Source: Xylona heveae TC161 (taxonomy: Eukaryota; Ascomycota; Xylonomycetes; Xylonales; Xylonaceae). Taken from it: a stretch of 64,000 bases of DNA. The stretch's first letter is position 1, and each line of letters opens with the position of its first letter. Positions 48,060 through 59,706 of this stretch are shown in pieces. Where the stretch lies: positions 806,001-870,000 of the forward strand of contig NW_017264197.1 in NCBI RefSeq assembly GCF_001619985.1, written 5' to 3'. A program made the position numbers and the translations under genes. Under the pieces are notes generated by a model. The model ran no database searches. It saw only the letters and a list, made by a program, of their open reading frames with translations, and was not told where the DNA came from.

Positions 48060-51000
48060 ATGAGCAGCATCTCTCAACAGTCGGCATCCCCTCAGGCGAC
48101 CAACACGACCAGCTCTACGCCCGCAGCGAACGCTACGCAGTCTCCCTCTCCGACCATTAGCGGGACTACTACGCCTCAGGCCGCTGCGCCGGCCTCTGCC
48201 ACTGCCAGATCGTACGCCAGCGCGACAAAGAAGCCCTTCTCGCCTCCCGTCGCGCCCGGTTCGACCGGTCCCTCACCAGCAGTGGCAGTTGGAGCATCCG
48301 TTCAGTCGCAAGATGGAAAAATGAATTCGACTTCTCCAGTAAACGGAAAGAACGCCATCCCTCCTGCCGTTCCCGCGGTAGCGACTCCTGCTATTGTCAA
48401 CGGCACATCCCCCCAGGGTGATCACAGCCGCAAGTCGTCTGTTACCATCAGTGCGGCCGGCACCAGCGGCTTTATTCCAAACGGCGCGCCTTCTGGAGGT
48501 CCACCTAGCAGGACAAACAGCATCCAGTTTGGTTCAATGAACGCGGCCACATCTCCCGTTTCTTCTCATAGTGTTCCTCATGGAACTCAAGGTTCGAACG
48601 CTCAACCCGTCTCGACCCCTCAGAACCCGAGAGTAACTTCTCCAGCCACCTCGCCGTCTCCCATCCCCCAGCCGACTTCGAGTGGCGGCCGTCCTCCCTC
48701 TGGGCTTCAGGGTCAGACCAACGGCCTGAGCTTTGGCAGTATGGGAGGCGAGCCTACCGATTCTACTGTATGCTATTTCCCCTTTCTCTTGCGGTCTCAT
48801 ATGTGTTTCTCTTTCGCTCACCTAATCAATAGGCCCGCCCCGTCTCGAACCAGAATCCTCTTGCTCCTGGACATCAGTCTGGACACCTTCGACGCGAGTC
48901 TTCTCAGTCGACCCACAGTGACATGAGCAACACAGGTATGGGTCATGCTCGTGGCGGCTATGCTCCTCAGGGTGGTAGAGGAAGAGGCTATCCGCAACCC
49001 TACCCCCAGCAGATGGGCTACTCTCCTGGACCTCAGTTCCGGAACGCGCCAAACCAGCCCCGAGGTGGCCCCAACATGGCTCCTCAATTCCCTGCCCAGG
49101 GAAGCCAGTTGGGTCCCTATCCTAACTCGCCGCATCGCAGCGCGCGGAGCCCTGCTCTTGCCAACTCCCACCCTGCAACTCCACAGGTGCAGCAGGTTCC
49201 CATGGCCGCACCCCAGATGCCGGCTCAACATTATGTCGCATACCCGCACATGGGTCAACAAGTAATGCCACTATCTTCTTCAATCTCTCAGCACAGTCTT
49301 TCAAAGCACGCGCGACAGTCGCCGTTGCTTCCCCTTCAAACTTTCCAACATCCATTACCTACACCCGATTTATCACCTGACAGCCCCTTCTTTGAGCAAT
49401 ATCTAATGATGCGAAATCAGGCACAATTTGGCATTCCGCCTCAATTCGACCCGGCTTATGCCCATTACCCCCAACAATATGGCATGTATCCGCAAATGTC
49501 ATACATGGCGCCGACCTCCCCGCGACCGCCCTTCATCCCTCAGGCCACTCAGCCTCAATATCACCCTGGACAGTATGCGACGCACCCTCAGCCGCAGCCC
49601 ATGTCACGGCAGTCGTCTGCGGTCTCCGATCGTCCGAATTCGAGCCTCGGCCAACCGCAAACTCCTTCGGCCGCACCCGCTGTGGTCCACCCCCACAACC
49701 CTGTCCTTAGCTCCAGCCCAGGCCCCAGCTCCGCCTTCAAGATTCCTACTCGGGGCAAGAGTGCAGGCATCGTCATTAAGGATCCCAAGAGCGGTGCGGT
49801 AAAGACGTTCGAGAAGACACCTGCTTCCCCTGCTCCTGCTTCTGCCTCGCCCGCGATTGTGTCTTCTACCCCTACTCCTCCACCCAGACCTGCCAGCAAC
49901 AATGCTTCTGTTGGCCCTGAGATCAAGCAAAAGTCTGACGAGGAGAAGAAAAATGATATGAAGGACGCTATTCAAAAGAAGATTGAAGCGGACAAGGCGG
50001 AGGAGAGACGTCAAAAGGAAGAGGAAGAGCGGAAGGCTGCGAAAGAAAGAGAGGAGGCCGAACAAGCACAAAAGGAGGCTGAAAAGGCCAAGGAAGCGGC
50101 CGAAAAGGCTGCCAACGAGGCCGCCGAGAGAGAGCAGCGTGAGAAGGAGGAGGCCGAAAAGGCCAAGAAGGCGGCCGAGGAGCAGGCTCAGAGAGAGCAC
50201 GAGGAAAAGGCCCGCAAGGAGGAAGAGGAAAAGGCCAAGAAGGAACAGGAGGCCAAGGAGAAGGAAGAGAAGGCCAAGCGTGAGGCCGAGGCCCGTGAAA
50301 AGGCTGACGCTGCAATGAAGGATGCTGAACGCGCTGCCGAAGAGGCAGAGGAGGCTCGTCTTAAGAAACGGTCCGCCGAGGAGGACGAAGCCATCAAAGC
50401 GGAGAATGCGAAAATGTTTGCCGCTCTCAAGAGTCGACGGCCTTTGTCTGCTGCAGCTTCAGCTGCTCCTTCAGAGACTCCTACTAAACCTGCTGCTGAG
50501 AGTGGTCCTACCACGCCCGCCGCTGAGGATTCCATGGCTCCTCCGGCCAAACCCGCTGCCCTCGCCAAGCGCGAAAAGCCTGCTGGCCTCAAGCTGGAGA
50601 CCAACAAGCCTGTTGAGCCCGCCCAGCCAAGTGCTGCCCTTCAGGCCCTCCGCTCAGCCCGTCCCATTGCTCGTCTCAGCGACATCACTTACCCTTCTTC
50701 CATCATTTCCCCCAACCCTGCCTTGAACGCCACTGCTCCTGAGCAAAAATTCAAGTACCAGCGCGACTTCTTGCTTCAGTTCCAGACCGTTTTCACGGAG
50801 AAGCCTTCAGAAGACTGGGACAACAAGGTCAAGGAGACTGTTGGGGAGACCCTTGATTCTAGCCGCCCTCAATCTGCACGCACACCTTCGAGCCGCGGTG
50901 GTGCGTCAAGGCTCGGTGGACCCTCGTCATTCCAAATGGGAACCTTTGGCATTGGTGGCAAGACTTTGCCCCCTGGAACTACTTCTTCCGAGCGTTTTGC

Positions 51001-52855
51001 TATGTCAAACGGCCAACTTCCTCGGCCCCCTATTGCCGGTCCTCTTGGTTCCTTCAATAGAGGAGGCGGCTTCCCTGTTGGCGGTCCTGCTTCTCTCAGC
51101 CGCACTAGCTCTTCGTCCACTCTACATGGTCAAGGTGCGCCGAGCTCACCCAGGGGCGAAAGAGGCTCACGGCGCGGCAACCGAAGCAAGCCTGGTTTGG
51201 ACCAGTCCAAGAGCCGAAGAGATGACCAACTTGCTCAGTCTATGCCTCTTACTCAGAACATGGAGATCAAGAGCCTCCAGGTCTCGTCTACTGGATGGAA
51301 GCCGAGAAGCGTTGGAGCTAACCCCGCCGCTGCTGCTGCAGCGCCTGCCGAAGGCCTCATGCCTCCTGACATGGTGCAACGAAAGGTTAAGGCCAATCTC
51401 AACAAGATGACTCCAGAGAAGTTCGATAAGATCGCGGACCAGATCCTTGAGATTGCTGCGCAGTCCAAGGACGAGTCTGATGGGCGGACTCTCCGACAAG
51501 TCATTCAGCTCACTTTCGAAAAGGCTACGGACGAAGCTCATTGGGCATCCATGTATGCGAAATTCTGCAAGCGCATGCTTGAGACCATGAGCGCTGAGAT
51601 TAAGGATGAGAGCATCCGTGACAAGAATGGAAACGTTGTTAGCGGCGGTAACTTGTTCCGCAAGTACTTGCTCAATCGTTGCCAAGAAGAATTCGAGCGT
51701 GGCTGGAAGATGAACCTCCCGCCTAAGCCTGAAGGTGAAACTGAGGAGGCCGCTATGTTGTCCGAAGAATACTACGTGGCTGCCGCCGCGAAGAGACGGG
51801 GTCTTGGTCTCGTCCAGTTCATTGGAGAGCTGTACAAGCTTGGCATGCTCACGGAGCGTATCATGCACGAATGTGTTAAGAAACTCGTTGACTTTGAAGG
51901 AACCCCCGATGAAGCGGAGGTTGAGAGCTTGACTAAGCTCCTCGGCACAATTGGAAAGAGCTTGGATAGCACAGAGAGAGGTCCTGCGCTCATGGAGGTT
52001 TACTTCCAGCGTATCAACCAAATGATTGAGATACCTGATCTCAACAGCCGTCTCCGATTCATGTTGATGGTAAGCACTCCAGGCCCTAAATGCTTAGTTG
52101 AAAATAAGCTAATCGCAATGTAGGACATCATCGATCTTAGAAGGAAGGGCTGGAAGTCGAAGGATTCCGAAAAGGGCCCTAAGACTATTCAAGAAATTCA
52201 CGAAGAGGTAAATAACTGGAGACTGCTCCTTAATAGTGGTATGAGCTAACTTTGGGTCAGGCTCTCGCCCTCCAACAGGAGAAAGAGCTTGAGAAACAAC
52301 GTCAGAACCAGCGTGGCGGCGGCGGACGCATGCCTCTTGGTCGCGGCGACGCACGGTCATTCTCGAGCGGCGGTTACGGCATGATGCCCCCACCTGATTA
52401 TCAAAAGAATACCGTTGGTATGGACGATCTTCGCAAACTGAACAACAAGGCTTCGCGCCAAGTCAGCCAGGGTCCGCCTTCCTTTGGACCAACCTCTATG
52501 TTCAACTCTCGGAGCAGCAGTGGTCGCAAGACGCTTGGACCTGGTGGCTCCTTGAGAGGCGGGGATGAGTCTGGTACTTCTTCCCGCACTGGCACCCCTC
52601 CTGCCCAGAAGGAGAAGGAGGATAAGCGCACTTCCGTAAATGCATTCAGGTAAGCATGAATATACCCATTAAATTTGTTGCAACTAGAACTAAGCATTTG
52701 ATAGTGCTCTCGCTGCCTTGGATGCCTCGGGCGAACACAATGACTCCGCTTCTCCACCGTCTGCTGGCCCTTCGCCTGTTCTCTCAAAGGCTACGCCCGC
52801 CGAACAACGGCCAGAGTCTCCTTCTAAGGAGCAGGAGAATGACGGTACTGCCTAA
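48060..52855 (+). CDS. TIF4631: Translation initiation factor eIF4G
   Basis: Scaffold of the cap-binding complex, joining eIF4E, eIF4A and poly(A)-binding protein to recruit mRNA to the 40S subunit. Exons are 48060-48767, 48833-52069, 52124-52207, 52261-52649 and 52705-52855, with a probable extra in-frame intron 49262-49420 inside exon 2. Length is 1,522 residues unspliced or 1,469 with that intron removed. The N-terminal 500 residues are Ser/Pro/Gln/Gly-rich. Then comes a Lys/Glu/Ala-rich charged helix (nt about 49,930-50,410) and the eIF4E-binding motif YQRDFLL (Tyr at nt 50,756, YxxxxL-Phi). The MIF4G HEAT domain runs from about VQRKVKANLNKM (nt 51,376) to about nt 52,200 and binds eIF4A. 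The tail is RGG/Ser-rich. As in yeast there is no MA3/W2 part. Confidence 0.93.
49262..49420 (+). other. Probable stopless in-frame intron inside eIF4G
   Basis: The 159 nt start with GTAATG, end with ATCAG and contain TCTAATG about 15 nt before the acceptor, which is a good fungal branch site. The length is a multiple of three and there is no stop, so the frame survives either way. Removing it joins PHMGQQ to AQFGIPPQFDP, which reads smoothly in the Gln/Pro/Tyr style of the neighbours; the 53 residues it would encode have a different, Ser/Leu-rich composition. Confidence 0.6.
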
Positions 52856-53800
52856 AAGTGTGCGCCTTCTAACATCTTCATCATTCATGCATAGCTAGCT
52901 TCACACACGAATTGCATTTTGCGGGGCTTTACTTCTCATGTATCTTAAAAGTTGCCGATACACATTTTCTTGTTGAAGCGGGTTGTTTCCTTTCTTTTTT
53001 TTTTGTTTATCGACTTGCATCCTGCTCTGTTTGTGCACTTTTTGCCAATGCTAGGGAGACAGGTTGCTTGGTTGATGCCGGTCTTCTTTTCTTCATATCC
53101 GGTTGTTTTTAACTTTTTTTCATTTTGGCTTTTCGGTCTATGTCTCTTTTGTGGACAGCATGGAAGGCGAGAAGAAGACGAGTTGCTGCAAAGATTAATG
53201 GTAGCCTCTATGATTTGAGAGGGGATAGTGGGGCTCCAGCAGTTGAGAGAACCACCCGTTTATTTAATGACCCGAAAAGCCTTATATGTATGGCCGTTCT
53301 TTCCTGCGGCGTCCGACGAGGCTATGATAGATGTCTGTCCCGGCAGCAGCCTTTGAAATAGGCGGTGCTCATTAGTTGTACAAACTTCTTCTCTATTTAA
53401 TTTCAGTTCCCAAAAAAGCTTTTTCTTCCAAGTGTTTGCAAATAATTTTCATTGTGCTGGTTTCTCTCTCACGCGTAATATAACACCAGAACGACCTGTT
53501 TTACAAATTGGATATTGTCCAAGCCCCAGCCATAGCTTCAGCCATTCAGGGGCCCGGAAACAGATACATGAGCCTCATATTGTAAAAGGAAATATCCAGC
53601 AAAAGCTTGTGCGCAATGGATGATACGAGAAGGGACCAAAGAAAAAAAAGGGGGGGGATTTCACGACTAGTAGGAAAGAAGAAGAAAAAAAGAAAAGGAC
53701 GTGTGCTATGACACGAAAGGAAGCCTGTTTAGAACGATACTTTGGGCTGTGCTGGGCTATAGTCTGTCTAGTGACCCAACCCGCTTTTTCAGCACCACGA
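52856..53800. other. Convergent intergenic region, eIF4G and RRM protein
   Basis: This 945 bp gap between two 3' ends is T-rich near eIF4G and A-rich at 53637-53700. No gene is supported. Confidence 0.55.
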
Positions 53801-55042
53801 TCACCGGTAATTTCTCCTGCTAGTGACCAAAGAATCGCTGTAAAGGCCACTGCCCCCGCCACCTTGCGAGCCACTGTATCCGTAACGACCATCTTGGTAC
53901 TCTTGTCTCTCGTCCTCCATGTTGATGTCTGCGCGCTCTCTGGGCGTCGTAGAATGTGGCAGATGCGGCCGATGATGCGTGGCAACTGATGCCGGGGAAG
54001 GTCGGCCATCTTTCATGTATACGTGGAGGATTCGGCCGTCGGCCTGCATTCAAGGCGTGGTTAGCAGCAACACTTATGAGCCGATTCGACCCTGTGCAAC
54101 ACGAAAGGGTAGGGTGATGAAATAAGGAAATCAAAGACAGTAGTTTGGAGGTTTGCAGCAGCGCACCTTTTGGCCATTCAGCTGAGCAATGACATTCTCC
54201 GCATCCCCCTTGTCATTGAACACAAGTTCTGCCATGACTGTCGGCCGAGCCGTCATGATCCTGCATCCTTGACTCTCCACGCCCATGCCCAGCAGCGCCG
54301 CCTGGATGTCATCTGCTGTAGTACCCGGTGCGAAGTTGCTTGCTCTGACCGCAAATGGCCCTGCGGCTCCTCGAATGCTGATGCCAGCGGCAAATGGGCT
54401 TACACCTGAAGCGGTTGCATTGCGCACAACGGCTTGGTTTCCCGCGTTGCTGAGCGAGTTTGGTTTCAATGCGCTGAACAGCTTGTTCGCGTTATATTCT
54501 CGTCCGATGCGTGGCGTGGATTGGCTTCGGTGGAGCTTGGATACCCGTGATGCCTTGGGGTTATTCACATGGTGCAGGTCGTGGTTCCATCTGCCTTCGA
54601 TATTGGGCTTGGGCGGCTCGGGCTTGTATACGCCTGTTGCAGATCTCTGCAGGTTTGTCATTTGTGTGAGCGCGCGGTTCCAAGTGTAATAAAACTTAGA
54701 CTGAGCAAATTTTCTCGTGTCGTAAACACACACTCTCGCTCTTCCCTTCTCCTGCGTTTGTCAAAGGGCATGGGGTGTTGACAATTGCGTACCTTCACTG
54801 GAGCAGGTCCTATCCGCGCAGCAAGGCTGGAAGAAGACCTACGCCCACTTGCTACACCAGGCGCACTGGCCCGTCGTGACTTGCCTAATATCTCATTTGC
54901 CAGAGCGCTGTCTCGTTTCTGCTGTCGGCCTGGAATTTGTTGAAGAGAGCGTTAGTATAATGATAGGAAGTCCAGGTAAGGGAGTGGTTCTACCAGCTCG
55001 AATGATCTGGTCGAAGGAGACCGTCTCCTGGCCTGCTGCCAT
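53801..55042 (-). CDS. RRM-type RNA-binding protein, ALY/REF-like
   Basis: The four exons (coding order) are 55042-54994, 54929-54793, 54646-54167 and 54043-53801; phases agree and give 302 residues. The N-terminus MAAGQETVSFDQIIRAGRQQ is followed by a basic, Ser/Arg/Ala-rich region. One RRM spans about residues 170-235: the first strand FAVRASNFAPGTT (RNP2-like), a central strand VMAELVFND (degenerate RNP1, lacking the usual aromatic pair), and LNGQKADGRILHVYM at the end, which is split by an intron exactly between Lys and Ala. The tail contains a short SGSQGGGGSG linker. N-terminal basic region plus one RRM suggests the Yra1/Mlo3/ALY export-adaptor group or a related fungal RNA-binding protein. 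I cannot assign a gene name. Confidence 0.78.
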
Positions 55043-55675
55043 TGGGTTCAAATATGTGATAATTGGATCGCGTTGTCAAGTGCTAAGTGAATAGTATTCA
55101 AAGATCGGGTTGCCGTCAATGCAGCAAAGCCCCCGCTGGATTGTTATGTCGAGCTATGCTGCACAGGAGCAATATATGAGCGAGCTGAAGGGGAGCCGTC
55201 ATGGGAACAAACGAACTGCGGTACTCGCACATTAGCGAATGCCGACATTTGGCGCTACAGTAGGGGACTTTGTGAATGCTGTTAGTTAAGACCTTTGGCA
55301 AACCCCACAACCCTCTTCACAGAGGGACAACATACCATACCCAGATAAATAATCTTGATGTATTCAATTGGAACTAGAATAGATTCAGTATCTGTGAATA
55401 TGCATGATTTAAATCTGAACCTGTTTTAATTTGTTATTCGAGACAAAATGCTAAGCCCATTTTATAACTAAGACTAAGCCTTTTCTCCGCAAAGAACAGG
55501 ACAATTACGGTAGACGACTCAGACCTTCAGCCGCAAAATCCAGCTGCATCCATGACATGGGTTGAGCCAGCAACCCAGCATTTCTCTTTCTCACAATTAC
55601 TTCGTCCTTTGCGCATTTGGAAAGTTTCCACTCTCTCATATTATATCAAGCCTATAGTTCAAAATCAACCATATC
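55043..55675. promoter_or_regulatory. Divergent promoter region, RRM protein and MED27
   Basis: These 633 bp separate two divergent start codons. I see no TATA box at a good distance and nothing coding. Confidence 0.5.
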
Positions 55676-56762
55676 ATGAACGGAGAAGGACCGCAAGTTT
55701 CCGACGGCCCCAATGACTGGGACGAGGCTCGTCTTGAAGCCGCCCTAGAACGCCTCCAGGAAATGCACATACAGGTAAGAGATTCAATTGGTCTTGGGTA
55801 TAGGTAGAGGTCTGGCATCCTAACTTTACTGCAGCTTCGTGGCCTTCGCGGCGTCCTCAACGACGTCATATCACCATTGAGCATGTCCTATGCGACCCCG
55901 GAGGACCTGTATAAGCGCTACGTAAACACTACGAAAGATGCGTCAAAGCGTTTAGAATCGTTCAAGCTCTATATGAACAGTGGGGACTCCAAAGAGGTAT
56001 TGGAACGCGCAAAGTCTAGTCGCGCGGCGGCTCAGCCTGAACAACCTTGGACATCAACGGACCACCCGGATTGGTTCGACCGAGAGGATAAGACCCAAGC
56101 AGATACGGTGACGGCGCCACCGACGGTCGCAGAAACTGAAAATGTGAATGATACGGAGGATGATATGGTCGTAGAGGCATCTCCGAAACAGATCATTGAG
56201 GAATTTAAGGGAGCGCATGGCGAAATCATAACGTCCTTGGAAGATGAGACTGGAATTATCAATGTGAGTACCGCAGCATCCTTTCGAGGGGACTGCTTGT
56301 CTTTTCATTTGAGATTTGGTCATTGATCTACTGGGTTAGGTTACCCTTCCATCACCTGCAAACCTCCATTTCCAACTGGACCCAAACTCAGACGGGCAGG
56401 AATCAAAAGAATATCAGGTTGCTTGCAAAGGAACCTCCCGACTCAACATGCCGATCTTTCGCAGTATCCAGACCCACAAACAGAGTAATAATCTCAAGTA
56501 CATGCTGGTAGGAAATATCCCCAATTTATATATATATATATTTATTTATTTGCGAGTCATATAACGTATGTGATCTGGGACTGACGAGTCGCAGGACATG
56601 CTCGCTTCATATCTCGATGTGAAGAGTAGAGTCTGCGCCAGATGCGGGAGACTCTTGGACACCAAAGCTCAATTTCCGGTAGTTCGATCGCTGCGGAAAA
56701 CCAAGCAAGCTGATGAGACTGTACTCAAAACTTGGGAAGCTCTTCACGAGGGGTGCATCTGA
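55676..56762 (+). CDS. MED27: Mediator complex subunit 27
   Basis: Upper-tail Mediator subunit linking activators to RNA polymerase II. The four exons are 55676-55774, 55835-56263, 56340-56507 and 56595-56762, all in phase 0, giving 287 residues. The N-terminal half is helical with LEAALERLQEMHIQLRGLRGVLNDVI, as expected for the Med27 coiled-coil region; the middle is acidic and probably loose. The C-terminal part has the family's small Cys-containing module: RVCARCGRLLDTKAQFPVVR and the terminal TWEALHEGCI. Length and order fit fungal Med27 (about 280-300). The assignment rests on the C-terminal module together with the N-terminal helix; the N-terminus alone would be weak evidence. Confidence 0.85.
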
Positions 56763-57499
56763 AGGGGATACTGTTGGCATGGAATTGCACTCGAGAAGAA
56801 TGGCCCGGGAGTGCTCCTCAAAAATTGAAGCGAAGGTCCAGGACGATTGGTTCAGCTTGAAGGGCGTGGTTTTGAGCTCGATCATGAGATAGAAGTGGCC
56901 GACCTCAGTATCAACAGCTCCAGAATTACGATTCCAGAGCTGCGTTCCTGGAGACTTACTTCCAGCTTCGAGGACGTCCGCACCGTCGAAAATGGCAGAC
57001 CGGTTGCTGCGCGTTCTCAAATGTTGCATTTCAAGCAAATACTCACAAATCTGTCATCCCAGACCGCACGCTTCTTATTCCCGCCATAGGAATATCAAGC
57101 TCAACATTTGGTCCCAGCCATTGCACTTGTTCAATCAATAGGGGTCATTTTCTTGCGTTATGGCAAGTGGCTTTTCTGTTATCGTTTCAGCTGGATAGGG
57201 TTGGACAATATCGATTTTGGTCTTGGATCTCCAAGAATATGGTCGTTCGAGGTAATACTACAGCGTCAAGAATTTGCTAGAGGTGTTCTTGGATATAATT
57301 CTTTAAGTGTCTGGACACCGGTCACGACGTGGGCGAGGCTTTTTCAACCGAACCCGACGCAACACAGTCATTAAATGTTCTTATCAAGGACGAATGAGTT
57401 AGAGCCATGTATAATAGTTATGCCACATAGGTAGTGTATGCATATAATTTATACATTGTGGGTGATGCATGATATCCAAACATTTTCCTTTCGCGCATT
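56763..57499. other. Convergent intergenic region, MED27 and TANGO2-like gene
   Basis: These 737 bp lie between two 3' ends. Short open frames on both strands (for example 56847-57089) lack motifs and overlap the MED27 3' side; I do not call them genes. Confidence 0.5.
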
Positions 57500-58522
57500 C
57501 TACGTATCCCAGCCATCAATGTCAAACTCGAAGATTCTGTCGCCCTGCCCGGCCGGGATAGGTGTTCCATCGTCGCCGAACAGCGTCCGCTCCAAGTATG
57601 TTACCCGGCCATCGTGGTCGACCAATACGATGGTTTGCTTTACCGTCCCGTACAATCCACTTGTCCCTTGGCTGCTGACGGCGTCGTTTTTCCCACGAAG
57701 CTGGCTTTCGTCAGAGGCGGCGGCTACGGCGTCGGCTGGCTTGCACTCCTCTCCTTCGAATACAGGAACAAAAATACTTCGCCTCAAATTACGCGTGTAT
57801 GTTACCCATGTCTCTCCATTCTGCTTTCGGGGCAGCGTGTCTGTATTCAGAAGAGAGACTAATCTGTCCAGTAGTTGCTGCTTTGATTCAGATGCCTCAT
57901 GGCTTTCTGCCAGCGCTCGGTCCAGCAAATGCTCTCCATCGAGGACTTTTGGCCATGTATGATCTTCAAAGGTCGTATTGCTCAATCCACGTGTCTCGCC
58001 CGACGACTTCCCTATCCAGGGGACCTCCCCTGTCCGAGGCGTCCGGTTACTAACGACTGCGAGTGGTTGCCGGTTCTTGCGAAGTACTCCGCAGACCAGC
58101 GAGAAGCCGCCTACACCGCGAAGACCTTCGTGATCTTCAACGAGATCGTTTACAAAGTCTTGCGTGGACATTAAATGTCTTGCGCTTCCGGATCTTGCTT
58201 GCTGAGCCGGTGTGGAACTTGGGCTCGGCTGGGTTGAGGCTGCCAGGAACGATGAGACCATTGCCCCCCGACTACGAGCCCCCGCGAGGAGTTCCTCCTC
58301 CTCTTCGCGGAAATTAGTCAAGACTGCGATGCGTCCTTGGCGGGTGATACCCAGCCAGGTGCCCTGCTCGGACCTCATCAGGTCTCGACCCGCCAACACG
58401 TCTGCGTGTGGCTCATCCCAAAAGCGCGCCGGAGCTGTCGGCCTGCCGATATACTCATCTCGATTGTCGAGAAGAACCAAATGGTACGATGGGTGATTGG
58501 TAGAAATAAGAGCGATGCACAT
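57500..58522 (-). CDS. TANGO2/NRDE-family protein
   Basis: Single exon, 340 residues. The family is named from the conserved N-terminal NRDE: here MCIALIST then VLLDNRDEYIGRPT and LAGRDLMRSEQGTWLGIT, followed by RIAVLTNFRE. The middle has GGFSLVCG and VSNRT, and the C-terminal third has GLYGTVKQTIVLVD and VTYLERTLF. Cys2 directly after the start Met is kept, as in Ntn-type hydrolases to which the fold is related. Human TANGO2 is linked to lipid and haem handling and ER-Golgi organisation; the biochemical role is still debated, so I do not name a reaction. I chose the ATG at 58522 because the open frame further upstream has no ATG and lacks similarity. A ribosomal or operon-like context is absent. 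Confidence 0.9.
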   Translation of the reverse strand: MCIALISTNHPSYHLVLLDNRDEYIGRPTAPARFWDEPHADVLAGRDLMRSEQGTWLGITRQGRIAVLTNFREEEEELLAGARSRGAMVSSFLAASTQPSPSSTPAQQARSGSARHLMSTQDFVNDLVEDHEGLRGVGGFSLVCGVLRKNRQPLAVVSNRTPRTGEVPWIGKSSGETRGLSNTTFEDHTWPKVLDGEHLLDRALAESHEASESKQQLLDRLVSLLNTDTLPRKQNGETWVTYTRNLRRSIFVPVFEGEECKPADAVAAASDESQLRGKNDAVSSQGTSGLYGTVKQTIVLVDHDGRVTYLERTLFGDDGTPIPAGQGDRIFEFDIDGWDT

Positions 58523-59706
58523 TTCTGGGGTGGCGGTTATTGCGTGCTCGTTGAACCTGCAGGAGGAGCGACGAGACAATCCTGAGTCGACTGGGGGTGG
58601 GTCAGTTTGTGGGGGACGGGATCAGGTACGAGCTTAAAGCCACATGGGCCGAAGGTCACAGGATATATGATAGGCAGTACTAATGCCACAATTGTTCCAT
58701 GTCAACTCTCTGGGCACAAGCTGATGATACAGGGTATTATGGTGATGATGCTTGTTTTCCAGGGATCCTCTGAATTTTCTCCAAAATCACGCTCTACAAA
58801 TGTTGAACAGGCATGGTTTTCTCAGCCATTCGAGTCACTTCATTCAAGAACTGCGCCAGACAAGAAATGACAATAATATACATGTGGGAGAATCAATGCA
58901 AGATTCCTTACATCCCCAGAGGAGACACGGAAATACCGTGGTTTGCAAACCACGCACAAGGATCTGATTGTTTAGGAACGCGTGATTGGATAGCGGAGAC
59001 ATTTCAGTAGAGGAGCCAGCCATTCTCTACAAAGGCATGTCACAGGGACTGTGGATATTCGTCGAAAAACTAAAGCTGACCAAAAAATATGCCTCAAAAG
59101 CCGCGTCTGCACCGCAAGTTGCCTTTGGTAGCCGTGGAATGTATAACTGAAAAGTCCTTGCAGTGCAGAGGAAAGGTTGATGCAGCCTTGACCGCACAAG
59201 CCACAACCAGATGATGTTCTCCCGTGACGATGAGGTTGACGCTTTCCCTAGTGAGGCTAGGAGTAAATAGATCCACTAACACTATCTGGGAGACCTAGCC
59301 TAATGCGGCAGGGAGGATATATCGATAAGATCGATAACGTAAGCTCTCCGTTGCCTTTCCCCAAGTCCGAAGAAGCTGCCCCTCCGTCCGTAGACAATGC
59401 TCCGGCCTCAGCTTTCGGCAGGGAAGCACAAATTTCAACGTCTGCTCTACTTTTACCCTGGAAATCTGCTGCCTGGGCATCATAGCTGGTCTATCAAACT
59501 CGGCCATCTGGCCTTTTCCCGACCAAGCTTTCATAACAAATTAAAAGCCTCCTTCTCAAGAATAGATACGGATACATTTGTCGATTTTGCGATAAAATCA
59601 ATCAGAGCTCGATTCTCACTTTGGACCATCTAAATCTTCCTGTGAAAAGAAGGGCTTCCTGTAACCATACTCTTCGGGACATTTTGAGTATAAAATATCC
59701 GCGAGC
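58523..59706. other. Divergent intergenic region, TANGO2-like and TB2/DP1 genes
   Basis: These 1.18 kb hold two promoters. I see no gene, RNA or repeat in them. Confidence 0.5.

Noticed and set aside
51167-52021. 284-codon open frame on the minus strand opposite eIF4G
   Set aside because: Antisense to the MIF4G region and without recognisable features; a codon-bias shadow.
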